Shown piece by piece: positions 8,326 to 16,536 of a stretch of DNA of 64,000 nucleotides (positions are counted from its first letter, which is position 1; the number at the start of each line of letters is the position of its first letter). The position numbers and the translations under genes were made by a program. Under the pieces are notes generated by a model. It ran no database searches. It had not been told where the DNA came from and saw only the letters and a list, made by a program, of their open reading frames with translations. The DNA lies in NCBI GenBank assembly GCA_963834725.1, contig CAWICN010000001.1, forward strand, positions 930,001 to 994,000. The letters are read 5' to 3'. This DNA comes from PALSA-693 sp963834725 (GTDB taxonomy: Bacteria; Actinomycetota; Acidimicrobiia; Acidimicrobiales; Palsa-688).

Positions 8326-9354
8326 ATGAGCTCGCAGCAGCTGTACGACCTCGACGGCCTGCAATCGTTTCTTCGTGACAGTACCGGGGTCACCGGGCCC
8401 ATCGACGTCACCGGGCGAGCTCCGGGCGGAAGCTCGAACATCACGCTTTTCCTCGACGTGGACGGGGAACGCTGGGTCCTGCGCCGGCCCCCGAGCGGGG
8501 AGTTGCTACCCACATCACACGACATGTTGCGGGAGTACCGCTTCCTGCGCGCCATCCACGGAACGTCGGTCCCCGTTCCCGAGCCCATCGTGGCCTGCGA
8601 CGACCCGACGGTGATCGGTGCCCCCTTCTACACCATGCGCTACGTGGACGGTCTGCTGCTCTCGCGGGAGGCGACGAACCCCGGTTTGGCCCGGCCCGAT
8701 GCGTGCCGGGCGATCACCACCGAGCTGATGCAGGTGCTCGCCGACCTCCATGGTCTCGACTGGGCCAACCTGGGTTTGGAGGGAAGGCCAACCGGCTTTC
8801 TACAGCGCCAGGTGCGTCGCTGGACCGGGCAGCTGGCCCTCACGCCTACCGCCCCTCGTCTCGGACCCGGTCTTCAGGAGGTGACCGACTGGATCTCGGC
8901 CAACGTGCCGGACTCGCGGCGCGAGAGCATCGTGCACGGCGATTACACGCCGAACAATATTCTCGTCCGACGTCCCCCTGAAGCGCGCGTGGCGGCCCTG
9001 CTCGACTGGGAGATGGCCACCATCGGGGATCCGCTCGCCGATCTGGCCTGGCTCATGCAGGGATGGGTCGCCAGCGGATCGCGGCCCGGGGAGAACCCCG
9101 CAGCATGGATCACCCGCCTCCCCGGGAGTCTCTCCCGCGAAGAGGCGATCGAGTTGTACGAACGGAAGTCAGGCGCGCCGTTCGAGAATCAGACGTTCTA
9201 CCGGGCGTTCTCCATGTGGAAGAGCATCGCGATTCTCGAAGGCCTGTACTCGCTGTACGTGGAAGGGCGCGCCGCAGACCCGAGCGTCGCCCGCTTCGAA
9301 CATTCCGTACCTCAGCAGCTGTCGGAGTTGGTCGCCCTGCTCAATAAGCTCTGA
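8326..9354 (+). CDS. Phosphotransferase family protein (ACAD10/APH-like)
   Basis: A 342-residue aminoglycoside-phosphotransferase-fold protein. The N-lobe carries APGGSSNITLF and WVLRRPP (Lys replaced by Arg near the expected position); the catalytic loop is SIVHGDYTPNNIL and the metal-binding motif LLDWEMATIGDPLADLAW. These are hallmarks of the subfamily fused or linked to acyl-CoA dehydrogenases (ACAD10/FadE36 context), thought to phosphorylate hydroxyacyl-CoA intermediates. Its divergent neighbour is an acyl-CoA synthetase, which supports a fatty-acid role. The ATG follows AAGGAG by 6 nt. Confidence 0.9.
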   Translation: MSSQQLYDLDGLQSFLRDSTGVTGPIDVTGRAPGGSSNITLFLDVDGERWVLRRPPSGELLPTSHDMLREYRFLRAIHGTSVPVPEPIVACDDPTVIGAPFYTMRYVDGLLLSREATNPGLARPDACRAITTELMQVLADLHGLDWANLGLEGRPTGFLQRQVRRWTGQLALTPTAPRLGPGLQEVTDWISANVPDSRRESIVHGDYTPNNILVRRPPEARVAALLDWEMATIGDPLADLAWLMQGWVASGSRPGENPAAWITRLPGSLSREEAIELYERKSGAPFENQTFYRAFSMWKSIAILEGLYSLYVEGRAADPSVARFEHSVPQQLSELVALLNKL

Positions 9355-9379
9355 ATCGTCGAGCGCTACGGTCTGAACG

Positions 9380-9979
9380 ATGGAGTTTCAGGACGTGGTT
9401 CTGCGGCGGCGAATGGTGCGGGACTTCTCGGACGAGCCCGTCGCCCGGCCGCTGGTCGAACAGCTCGTGGCCAACGCGACCCGCGTGCCGTCGGCCGGAT
9501 ACAGCCAGGGCTTCGCTTTCGTGGTGCTGACGGACGCCGGCCAACGACGGCTGTTCTGGGAGACGAGCAGTGGCCCGGAGTGGCGAGGGGAGTCCGAGTC
9601 CGTGCCCCTGACCCGTGCTCCCGTGGTGATCATCCCGCTCGCCCACAAGCAGGCCTACCTCGACCGCTACGCGCGGCCCGATAAGGTGCACACCCCGCTC
9701 TCCCGGGAGGAGTTCTGGCCGGCGCCGTACTGGGACATCGACACCGGCTTCGGCGTCATGGTGATCCTGCTCGGCGCGGTCGACCTCGGCCTGGGCGCGT
9801 TGTTCTTCGGGATTTTTCAGGGCGAGAAGGCCCTCATGGACGCCCTGGACGTGCCCGAGGGATATCGACCTATAGGCGCCATCGCAGTGGGCCACCCGAC
9901 CGCCGGTGAGCGCTCCCGACCCGAGCTGCCGACGGGCCGACGCCGCCTCGACGAGGTCGTGCGGTGGGAGCGCTGGTGA
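9380..9979 (+). CDS. Nitroreductase family protein
   Basis: A 199-residue FMN-dependent nitroreductase-fold protein. MEFQDVVLRRRMVRDFSDEP is the standard N-terminus with the Arg-Arg pair contacting FMN; PSAGYSQGFAFVVL supplies the second flavin contact, and the LGLGALFFGIF helix and ALDVPEGYRPIGAIAVGHP complete the fold. It reduces an unknown substrate using NAD(P)H. It starts 25 nt after the phosphotransferase on the same strand, so the two likely form an operon. Confidence 0.9.
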   Translation: MEFQDVVLRRRMVRDFSDEPVARPLVEQLVANATRVPSAGYSQGFAFVVLTDAGQRRLFWETSSGPEWRGESESVPLTRAPVVIIPLAHKQAYLDRYARPDKVHTPLSREEFWPAPYWDIDTGFGVMVILLGAVDLGLGALFFGIFQGEKALMDALDVPEGYRPIGAIAVGHPTAGERSRPELPTGRRRLDEVVRWERW

Positions 9980-10031
9980 CCACCAGGCAACACGCGGCCG
10001 TGGTAGGTGGCGGTAGGTGCACACAGTGTTT

Positions 10032-10384
10032 TCAGTCTCCGAGATGCTGGCCGAAGAAGGTCCAGATGCGCTGCCAGCCATCCTGGGCCGCCGCGACCCG
10101 ATAGCTGGGACGGTCGACGGAGAAAAAGGCATGACCGGCGCCCTCGTAGCGATGGAACTCGTACGTCTTCCCCGCATCCTTGAGCGCGGCCTCCAGCTCG
10201 TCCACCTGCTCGGGAGTCGGATACTTTCCTTGGTAGCCGGGTCGTAGCCGGGCATGTGGTGGATGACTACCACGCCCGGCACCGGCCCAGGGCCGAGCGG
10301 GCGGGCAAAGTACGCCTCGATCTCGTCGCCCCCGTGTCCTAGCACCTTGATGGATTCGGCCAGGACCCCGTCGTACATACTCAT
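10032..10384 (-). pseudogene. Dienelactone hydrolase family, internal deletion
   Basis: The N-terminus MSMYDGVLAESIKVLGHGGD and the strand VPGVVVIHHMPGYDPATKE fit dienelactone hydrolases, and the ATG has a GGGAGGA ribosome-binding site. Right after ATKE the frame changes and continues with YPTPEQVDELEAALKDAG, HRYEGAGHAFFSVDRPSYR and DGWQRIWTFFGQHLGD, the normal C-terminus with the catalytic His. About 110 residues between them, including the nucleophile elbow and the catalytic Asp region, are gone. The remaining 353 bp is roughly half the expected gene. Unlike the frameshifts at 40-47 kb, removing one base cannot repair it. Confidence 0.8.
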
Positions 10385-10499
10385 TCCTCCCAACGTCGGC
10401 GACAGCGGGAACCACGCTAGATGAGACGGATCGAGGGGCCGGTGCGAGGGCCAGCCCGCCGCGGGCCGGAAGGCCGGGAGATGGGGGCAGGATGGTGCA

Positions 10500-10805
10500 G
10501 TGAACGACAACGCACCCGTGACGGACCGGTCCGGGCGCAGACCTCGGGTCGAGATCGAATATTGCGCTCAGTGCCGGTGGCTGCCCCGGGCGGCCTGGTT
10601 GGCACAGGAGTTGCTCACCACCTTCGAAACTGAGCTCGGCGAGGTCGCCCTGGTGCCGGGCAAGGGTGGGATCTTCGCCGTCCGCGTCGACGGAGACCTG
10701 GTGTGGAACCGCTCATCCGATGGCTTCCCGGAGCCGTCGGCGGTCAAGCGGTCGATTCGCGACCGGATTGCTCCGACACGGGATCTCGGGCACGCCGACC
10801 GATAG
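10500..10805 (+). CDS. SelT/SelW/SelH (Rdx) family protein, Cys form
   Basis: A 101-residue thioredoxin-like-fold protein of the selenoprotein W family. The redox motif is IEYCAQCRWLPRA (C-x-x-C), where eukaryotic members have C-x-x-U; LVPGKGGIFAVRVDGDLVWN and GFPEPSAVKRSIRD are the conserved downstream blocks. The function in bacteria is poorly defined, presumably thiol redox. The start is GTG; an upstream ATG in another frame is ignored. It is divergent from the broken hydrolase. No selenocysteine codon is present, so the Cys form is ordinary. Confidence 0.85.
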   Translation: MNDNAPVTDRSGRRPRVEIEYCAQCRWLPRAAWLAQELLTTFETELGEVALVPGKGGIFAVRVDGDLVWNRSSDGFPEPSAVKRSIRDRIAPTRDLGHADR

Positions 10806-10893
10806 GTCGGCCAGGGAGCGGGTTGCACTACCCGATAGTCGAGGTGCTGACGGCAGGGCTCTTCGAGGGAAGAACCCGGTTCCTCTGCCGAAT

Positions 10894-11772
10894 TCAGGCC
10901 GGAGGGCTGATGTCGAGGCCGAAGGCTGTTTGGAAACGCTGTCGGTAGGCGCTTCGATCGGGTGCGGCGCCCAACGCCACCCAGTCCTCGTCGGTCATGA
11001 CCTGCCGCCCGGCGACGATCTCCGGTCCGCCCCACGAGCAGACATACCGAAGTTTGGGGGTGTCGGTGGTGATGGCGTCATGCACCAGGGCCGCCAACTC
11101 GAAGGGATCAGTGGCGTGGGCAATACCGGCGGCGTAGAACTCAAACATTCGCTGATAGTGCTCGTCATAAGCCTCGGTGCCGTTTGGCGCGTCGGTGTTC
11201 TTGGCGAAAATGGCCGATCTGGTGATCCCGGGCTCGACGATGATGACCCGAATCCCAAACGGGGCCAACTCCAGGGCCAGCTGCTCGCTCAGGCCCTCGA
11301 GCGCCCATTTCGACGCTACGTACGGAGCCTGGGCAATAGCTCCGAATCGGCCCACGACCGACGAAATGTTCACGATGGTCCCTTGCCTCCGCTCACGCAT
11401 TCCCGGGAGCACGGCCTGGAGGCAGCGAAGAGCTCCGCCGACATTGACGTTGGTGACCTCGAGCAGCTGGGCCGGAGTGGTCTCCTCGACGACGGCGTTC
11501 CCGCCGACACCGGCGTTGTTGACCAGGACGTCGATGTGACCCTCCCGGTCCAGGACCTCCTTGAAGCCTTGCCGTACCGAGTCGTCGTCACCGACGTCAA
11601 GTGTCACCAGCTGTACTTCGACGCCGGCATCCGCGGCCATCGACTGAAGCTTGGCCGCTCGGTCCGGATCTCGAACTGTTCCGTACACCTGATGTCCACG
11701 ACGAGCAAGGTCGATCGAGATGGCCCGGCCGATGCCGGAGTTGGCGCCGGTTACAACACTGACGGTCGACAT
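10894..11772 (-). CDS. SDR family oxidoreductase
   Basis: A 292-residue classical short-chain dehydrogenase. The cofactor motif is VTGANSGIGRAI at residues 6-17, the structural motif NNAGVGG, the active-site Ser is in IVNISSVVG and the catalytic Tyr-x-x-x-Lys is YVASK. The extended C-terminus (after about residue 190) is that of the ketoreductase-like 'SDR with long tail' group. The substrate is unknown. I chose the ATG directly before the Rossmann motif rather than the longer start 45 nt upstream, which has no family support. It stands alone on the minus strand. Confidence 0.9.
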   Translation of the reverse strand: MSTVSVVTGANSGIGRAISIDLARRGHQVYGTVRDPDRAAKLQSMAADAGVEVQLVTLDVGDDDSVRQGFKEVLDREGHIDVLVNNAGVGGNAVVEETTPAQLLEVTNVNVGGALRCLQAVLPGMRERRQGTIVNISSVVGRFGAIAQAPYVASKWALEGLSEQLALELAPFGIRVIIVEPGITRSAIFAKNTDAPNGTEAYDEHYQRMFEFYAAGIAHATDPFELAALVHDAITTDTPKLRYVCSWGGPEIVAGRQVMTDEDWVALGAAPDRSAYRQRFQTAFGLDISPPA

Positions 11773-11926
11773 GCGACGGAGTCTATTTCCCCTCCCGGTG
11801 CTGGCCCCAGTGCTCACGGGGACCTGCTCGGGGGACGGGCCGGGCCCGGTCGGGCCGACCCGGTGACCCGGGCCGACCCGGCCGGCTCCAGGTCAGGCAG
11901 CAGGTGGCGCCCTCGGCCGGACCCTC

Positions 11927-12268
11927 CTAGCCGGTGCTGCTGCCCATGTTGGGGCAGTTGTGGTTAGAGGTGGAGCTTCCCGAGGAGGGGGTCGTCGAGG
12001 AGCTGCCACTGGAGCCGCTCGACGTGGACCCGCTCGACGTGGACCCGCTCGCCGTGGACCCGCTCGACCTCGACCCGCTGGACGTGGACCCGCTCGACCT
12101 CGACCCGCTCGACGTGGACCCGCTCGAGGTCGAGGCGATGGTCGTCTGCGCCGTCGCAGGAGAGCCGGTCGTCGTCGTGGCGGTGGCCGCGGAGACCCCG
12201 AGTCCGAGGCTGAGCCCGAGGGCGCTGGCCGCGATCCCGGCTGCCACGAAGGGGTGTTTCAGTTTCAT
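11927..12268 (-). CDS. Secreted Ser/Gly/Thr-repeat protein
   Basis: A 113-residue predicted secreted protein: basic MKLK start, hydrophobic core AGIAASALGLSLGLGV, cleavage likely after SAATA. The mature part is a low-complexity Ser-Gly-Thr tract built from seven 15-bp units (coding roughly S-G-S-T-S), then a tail containing NHNCPNMGSS with a single Cys. The ATG has a perfect AGGAGG 9 nt upstream. I do not recognise the family; it may be a cell-surface spacer or glycosylation substrate. The hydrophobic segment plus good start make it likely real despite the repeats. Confidence 0.72.
   Translation of the reverse strand: MKLKHPFVAAGIAASALGLSLGLGVSAATATTTTGSPATAQTTIASTSSGSTSSGSRSSGSTSSGSRSSGSTASGSTSSGSTSSGSSGSSSTTPSSGSSTSNHNCPNMGSSTG
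12021..12125. repeat. 15-bp coding tandem repeat (7 units)
   Basis: Units of GACGTGGACCCGCTC (plus-strand sense) repeat seven times, with variants GACCTCGAC and GCCGTGGAC. They encode the Ser/Gly repeat of the secreted protein on the minus strand and keep its frame because the unit is divisible by three. Confidence 0.85.
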
Positions 12269-12777
12269 GCGCTGATCCTCCTGACGTGGGCCCTTTGGCC
12301 CACCGCCGTCAGTAGACCTGCCCCACCTTTGAGTTTCCTGGGCATTCCCTGGCGATCCCCGTAGAACACCGGAGCCCCGATTCACAGCCACTTCTCAGCG
12401 GTATTCAGGCCGGCACTGACCAACGGGCCCCGCACCTGGCCCGGGCCGGCGCCGTCTTCACCATCCGGCTGCCGGCCGCCGACGACTGCGCCTGGAAAGT
12501 CAACCGCAGCGCGGTCCCTGTCCCGGGTTAACGGGCCGCCCGCCCAGCCGTTCCCCACCCGAAACACACAACGAGCCCGGCCAGGTGGCGGGTGGTCTCC
12601 TGAGGCCGGGCTCGCTCGGCGGCTCTAAGTTGTTGTGACTACGTGCCGCAGCAGGCAGCATACCCCCGGTCTGGCGTTTTCGGTCCGCGGGATCACCGTC
12701 TGTTCAAAAAAAAATCGGGTAAGTTCTCACGCCCCGCGACGGGACCGGCTGGCGGTTGCTAACCGCCGATCCGGCCG
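12269..12777. other. Gene-free stretch with a strong 11-bp stem-loop
   Basis: Between the secreted protein and the ferredoxin. It holds a perfect inverted repeat CGAGCCCGGCC (12572-12582) / GGCCGGGCTCG (12604-12614) with a 21-nt loop and no T-run, plus an A9 homopolymer near 12705-12714. A short frame ending at 12531 contains AVFTIRLPAA, reminiscent of a histidine-kinase end, but is too short to call. No gene is supported. Confidence 0.4.
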
Positions 12778-12969
12778 TCAGTCTTCGAGCTTTATGGCCT
12801 GCTTCGGACAATTCCGGACAGCCTGCTCTACGCGTGGTCGCAGTGACTCCGGCGGGTGCTCGTCGAGGACATAGAGGAAGTCGTCGTCACGCACCTCGAA
12901 GACCTCCGGGGCGGCGGCCATGCAGAGGGCGTTGCTCTCGCACAGGTCGAAATCGACAACTACTCGCAT
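12778..12969 (-). CDS. 3Fe-4S ferredoxin
   Basis: A 63-residue ferredoxin of the type that serves actinobacterial cytochromes P450. It has three cluster cysteines, in DLCESNALC (C-x5-C) and NCPKQAI; the fourth position of a 4Fe-4S motif is Ala in MAAAP, which indicates a 3Fe-4S cluster. A long upstream extension of the frame was rejected: MRVVVDFDLC is the standard N-terminus. No P450 gene is in the window, so its partner is unknown. It is divergent from the MetE-like gene. Confidence 0.9.
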   Translation of the reverse strand: MRVVVDFDLCESNALCMAAAPEVFEVRDDDFLYVLDEHPPESLRPRVEQAVRNCPKQAIKLED

Positions 12970-13091
12970 GCGCCAACCATAGCGCCCCAGCGCCGAACCA
13001 CCCAGTCCCGCACGATGAGGAGCGAACGGCTCCGGCCAGCCGACCCGAGCACGCGTCGGCGCGGGCGCCCAGGCCGGAGGCCGCGCCCTGA

Positions 13092-13129
13092 TTGTCATAT
13101 GGCGGGCGGCTTGTCATACGGTGGGCGGC
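13092..13129. repeat. 19-bp direct repeat in a divergent promoter region
   Basis: TTGTCATAYGGYGGGCGGC occurs twice in tandem (13092-13110 and 13111-13129) with two mismatches, about 100 bp upstream of the MetE-like start and 120 bp upstream of the ferredoxin start. The position suits a regulator-binding site; no known consensus is recognised. Confidence 0.5.
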
Positions 13130-13225
13130 GATGCAACCCCCGCCCGAGCAGTGTCGAACAACTCCAATCCCGGCCCGGCTGGCCGGCTCCGCCGGGCCCT
13201 TCGCCGCCACCGGGTGGAGCCGGGC

Positions 13226-14344
13226 GTGAGCGGGCGCTCCCGACCTCCGTTTCGAGCCGATCACGTCGGCAGCCTGCTCCGGCCCCCCGCGGTGCACGGA
13301 GCACGGGCTGATCTTGCCGCCGGGCGCATCACCGCGGCGGAGTTGCGCCGCATCGAGGATGAGGCCATCACCGCCGTCGTGCGCATGCAGGAGGATGTGG
13401 GTTTGCACACTGCCACCGACGGTGAGTTCCGGCGGGGGTCCTGGCACATGGATTTCATTTCCCAGCTGGGGGGGATCTCTTCGGGCCCTGAGGAGATGGC
13501 CGTGCATTTCCACAACCCGGCCGGACCGCTCGACTTCACCGCTGCGGCCCTGCGGGTTCACGGCAAGGTCGCGCTCGATCACCCCATCTTCGCCGCGGAC
13601 TTCGCCTTTTTGCAGTCGCTGGCCACGACCGCGATGGCCAAGCTCACGATCCCCTCCCCCAGCATGGTCCACTACCGGGGCGGCCCAGCGGCGATCGACG
13701 CAACCGTGTACCCGGATATCGAGGAGTTCTGGTCGGATCTCTCCGCCGCGTACGCGGAACAGATAGCGGCCCTGGGCCGATTGGGCTGCACCTACCTGCA
13801 GCTCGACGACACCAGCCTGGCCTATCTCAACGACCCCGAGCAGCGCCAGGAGCTGGCGGCGAGGGGGGATGACGCTGAGCACCAGCATCTCCGCTACATC
13901 CGCCAGATCAATGCCGCCCTGGCAGCCAGGCCCGAGACCATGACGGTGACGACGCACATGTGTCGCGGCAACTACCGCTCGTCGTGGGTGGCCGAAGGCG
14001 GGTACGACTTCGTGGCCGAGGCACTCTTCAACGACCTCAACGTCGACGGGTTCTTCCTCGAGTACGACGACGCCCGCTCCGGCGGTTTCGAGCCCCTGCG
14101 CTTCGTGCCACCCGGCAAACAGGTCGTCCTGGGCCTGGTTACCACCAAACGCGGTGAGCTCGAACCAGCAGACCTGCTGAGGCGCCGCATCGACGAGGCC
14201 AGCAAGTACATCGCCATCGATCAGCTCTGCCTGTCCCCGCAGTGCGGGTTTGCTTCAACCGTGGAAGGCAACGCCCTCACCTACGACGAACAGGTGGCCA
14301 AGCTCCGCCGCATCGTGGAGGTGGCGAATCAGGTCTGGGCCTGA
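13226..14344 (+). CDS. MetE-like cobalamin-independent methyltransferase (YxjG-type)
   Basis: A 372-residue single-domain relative of the MetE C-terminal barrel. FRADHVGSLLRPP and ATDGEFRRGSWHMDF are the substrate-binding blocks; the zinc ligands are expected at His and Cys of TTHMCRGNYRSSW and at the Cys of LSPQCGFAS. It lacks the N-terminal MetE barrel, so it resembles YxjG/YxjH proteins that methylate homocysteine or related thiols from a non-folate or unknown donor. I chose the GTG with GGAG upstream, which yields the usual N-terminus; the open frame extends 105 nt further. Confidence 0.87.
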   Translation: MSGRSRPPFRADHVGSLLRPPAVHGARADLAAGRITAAELRRIEDEAITAVVRMQEDVGLHTATDGEFRRGSWHMDFISQLGGISSGPEEMAVHFHNPAGPLDFTAAALRVHGKVALDHPIFAADFAFLQSLATTAMAKLTIPSPSMVHYRGGPAAIDATVYPDIEEFWSDLSAAYAEQIAALGRLGCTYLQLDDTSLAYLNDPEQRQELAARGDDAEHQHLRYIRQINAALAARPETMTVTTHMCRGNYRSSWVAEGGYDFVAEALFNDLNVDGFFLEYDDARSGGFEPLRFVPPGKQVVLGLVTTKRGELEPADLLRRRIDEASKYIAIDQLCLSPQCGFASTVEGNALTYDEQVAKLRRIVEVANQVWA

Positions 14345-14421
14345 GCGGTCAAGAGTCAGCGCGGTCAAGAGTCAGCGCGGTCAAGAGTCAGCGCGGTCAA
14401 GAGTCAGCGCGGTCAAGAGTC
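14345..14421. repeat. 16-bp tandem repeat directly after a stop codon
   Basis: Four perfect copies of GCGGTCAAGAGTCAGC plus a fifth partial copy, beginning right at the TGA of the MetE-like gene and ending just before the stop of minus-strand gabT. The repeat fills the space between the convergent genes. No stem is formed by the unit itself. Confidence 0.9.
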
Positions 14422-14434
14422 CCGCTCCCCTTCG

Positions 14435-15784
14435 CTAGCGGCGGCCGAGCACGGAGCGGGTCGCGCCTGCGAGCACATCCAGCCCATCAGCCAGCAAGGC
14501 GTTCTCGATGGTGAGCGGTGGAAGGAGCCTGATGACGTTGCTCCACGTTCCGCAGGTCAGCACCACGACGCCCTCGGCGTGACAGGTCGCGGCGATGGCG
14601 GCGGCGGTCTCTGGGTCCGGGACAGTAGTGCCGGCGCGCACGATCTCCATGGCCTGCATGGCCCCCTTTCCCCGGACGTCACCGATCCCGGGGACGTCCG
14701 TCTGCAGCGCCCGCAAGCGGTTCTCGACGACCGACCCGATCCTCGTGGCGGCGCCGATCAGGTCGGCGCCGGCCATGAAATCGATGGTGGCCAGGGCGGC
14801 GGCGCAAGCAACCGGGTTCCCGCCATAAGTGCCTCCGAGTCCCCCCACGTGCACGTGGCCCATCAGCTCGGCGCGGCCTGTCACGGCTGCAAGGGGCATA
14901 CCGCCGGCGATGCCCTTGGCCATGGCCACCAGGTCCGGCACGACGGCTTCGTGTTCGCACGCGAACCAGGCTCCCGTGCGGCAGAACCCCGATTGCACCT
15001 CGTCGGCAACGAACAAGGCGCCGTGCTCCCGGCACCAGGCGGCGAGGGCGGGCAAGAAGCCGGTCGCGGGCACGACGAAGCCGCCCTCGCCCTGCACCGG
15101 TTCGAGCAGGACGCAGGCCACGTTCTCCGACCCCACCTGCTTCTCGATCAGGTCGATGGCCCGATCGGCGGCGTCGGCTCCTGAGTATCCGGTCGGATCC
15201 CGGAACGGGTACGACATGGGCACCCGATACACCTCAGGGGCAAAGGGACCGAATCCGTCCTTGTAGGGCATGTTCTTGGCCGTGAGCGCCATGGTCAGGT
15301 TGGTTCGCCCGTGGTAGGCGTGGTCGAACACGACCACGGCCTGCCGGCGAGTGGCGTGTCGGGCGATTTTCACCGCGTTCTCAACCGCCTCGGCGCCCGA
15401 GTTGAACAGGGCCGAGGTCTTCGGAAAATTCCCGGGCGTGAGCGCATTGAGCCGTTCGCACACCTCCACATACCCCTCGTAGGGACCGACCATGAAGCAG
15501 GTGTGGGTGAAGCGCCCTACCTGTTCCGTCGCCGCTTCCACTACCGGAGGTACGGCGTGGCCAACGCTGGTCACCGCGATGCCCGACCCCAGGTCGATCA
15601 GCGCGTTGCCGTCGACGTCGACGAGGATGGCCCCCTCGGCCCTCTCGATATAGACGGGCAGCACTGAGCTGACCCCAGGCGCTACCGCGGCGCGCCGCCG
15701 GGCCGCCAGGTCCCGAGATTTCGGACCGGGGATGTCGGTAACAAGATGGCGGCGCTGCGGGATGCCGGTGACCGTGTCGACCAT
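14435..15784 (-). CDS. gabT: 4-aminobutyrate-2-oxoglutarate transaminase
   Basis: A 449-residue class-III PLP aminotransferase. SALFNSGAEAVENAVKIARH and VFDHAYHGRTNLTMALT are GabT blocks; the metal-like acid pair is in FVADEVQSGFCRTG, and the PLP lysine is in LVAMAKGIAGGMPLAAV. The end motif TCGTWSNVIRLLPPLTI is typical of GabT. It converts GABA and 2-oxoglutarate to succinate semialdehyde and glutamate in the cytosol. The length is normal. No succinate-semialdehyde dehydrogenase is adjacent; the histidine phosphatase gene lies 40 nt upstream on the same strand. Confidence 0.92.
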   Translation of the reverse strand: MVDTVTGIPQRRHLVTDIPGPKSRDLAARRRAAVAPGVSSVLPVYIERAEGAILVDVDGNALIDLGSGIAVTSVGHAVPPVVEAATEQVGRFTHTCFMVGPYEGYVEVCERLNALTPGNFPKTSALFNSGAEAVENAVKIARHATRRQAVVVFDHAYHGRTNLTMALTAKNMPYKDGFGPFAPEVYRVPMSYPFRDPTGYSGADAADRAIDLIEKQVGSENVACVLLEPVQGEGGFVVPATGFLPALAAWCREHGALFVADEVQSGFCRTGAWFACEHEAVVPDLVAMAKGIAGGMPLAAVTGRAELMGHVHVGGLGGTYGGNPVACAAALATIDFMAGADLIGAATRIGSVVENRLRALQTDVPGIGDVRGKGAMQAMEIVRAGTTVPDPETAAAIAATCHAEGVVVLTCGTWSNVIRLLPPLTIENALLADGLDVLAGATRSVLGRR

Positions 15785-15824
15785 GAGCGCGACGATACGC
15801 CTGTGAGATACGAAGACAGGGGGG

Positions 15825-16418
15825 TTACGAGGACGGGCGCCCGCTTGTGTCGTTGAACAGACGAAGGGACGGCAGGGGCGTCTCTGCTCCGGGTCGCCCC
15901 GGCCCGATGCAGGAAACGGAGGCTACGTCGACGAACATGCGCCAGGTGGTTTCGTCGCCGACACCGAGGGCCCACGCCACCGCAGCCTTGATCGGCGATA
16001 CGTGGCTCACGACGACCACGTCGTTGTTGACGGCGTCAGCCCAAAGGTCCTCGCATGCGGAGCGGACGCGGTGGCCCACCGACGCCAGCGACTCGCCCCC
16101 TTCTGGAACGAAACCAATGTCTCGCCCCCATTGCCGGAAGAGCTCCGTGGCCCGGTCGAGCTCCAGCCCGTCATGGATCCCGTAGTCGATCTCGGTCCAC
16201 CGCTCGTCGACGGTCACCGGCCGGCCGAAAGCGGCTGCCGTGTCAAGAGCCCGGCGGAGCGGGCTGCTCACCACCCGGGTGGCCTGCCGGAGCAGATCCG
16301 AATGACCGAGCGCTTCCGCCTGTCGCCGCCCCAGCTCGTCGAGCGATACGTCCATCCGGCCCAGGAGCCGCCGTGAGGCGTTGGAGGCGGTGCGTCCGTG
16401 GCGCAACAGGATGAGCAC
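15825..16418 (-). CDS. Histidine phosphatase family protein
   Basis: A 197-residue phosphoglycerate-mutase-like phosphatase. The phosphohistidine is in the N-terminal LLRHGRTASNASRRL; the second Arg is in VVSSPLRRALDTAA, the acid in WTEIDYGIHDGLEL (D/E region) and the second His in VVVVSHVSPIKAAVAWAL. The family dephosphorylates small metabolites such as alpha-ribazole phosphate or sugar phosphates; the substrate here is unknown. The gene precedes gabT by 40 nt. Confidence 0.92.
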   Translation of the reverse strand: MLILLRHGRTASNASRRLLGRMDVSLDELGRRQAEALGHSDLLRQATRVVSSPLRRALDTAAAFGRPVTVDERWTEIDYGIHDGLELDRATELFRQWGRDIGFVPEGGESLASVGHRVRSACEDLWADAVNNDVVVVSHVSPIKAAVAWALGVGDETTWRMFVDVASVSCIGPGRPGAETPLPSLRLFNDTSGRPSS

Positions 16419-16536
16419 GGCGGCCGACCCTACTCGCGGCTTCCCGGTGCGGGCATAGGACTCGGTATTCGCTGACCCGAACGGGACGACGGGGCGGAAA
16501 CCGATAGATCGGCCTGGCTGGTCGCGAACGGGATCG

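Noticed and set aside
10894..11967. Plus-strand frame continuing from the SelW-like gene region to 11967
   Set aside because: Antisense of the SDR gene; the SelW-like protein ends at 10805 in another frame.
12394..12531. Possible histidine-kinase C-terminal fragment (AVFTIRLPAA)
   Set aside because: Only about ten residues resemble a kinase end; no other kinase box is present upstream.
12572..12614. 11-bp stem-loop considered as terminator or small RNA
   Set aside because: No T-run and a 21-nt loop; not close to a stop codon on either strand. Kept only as a note in the gap entry.
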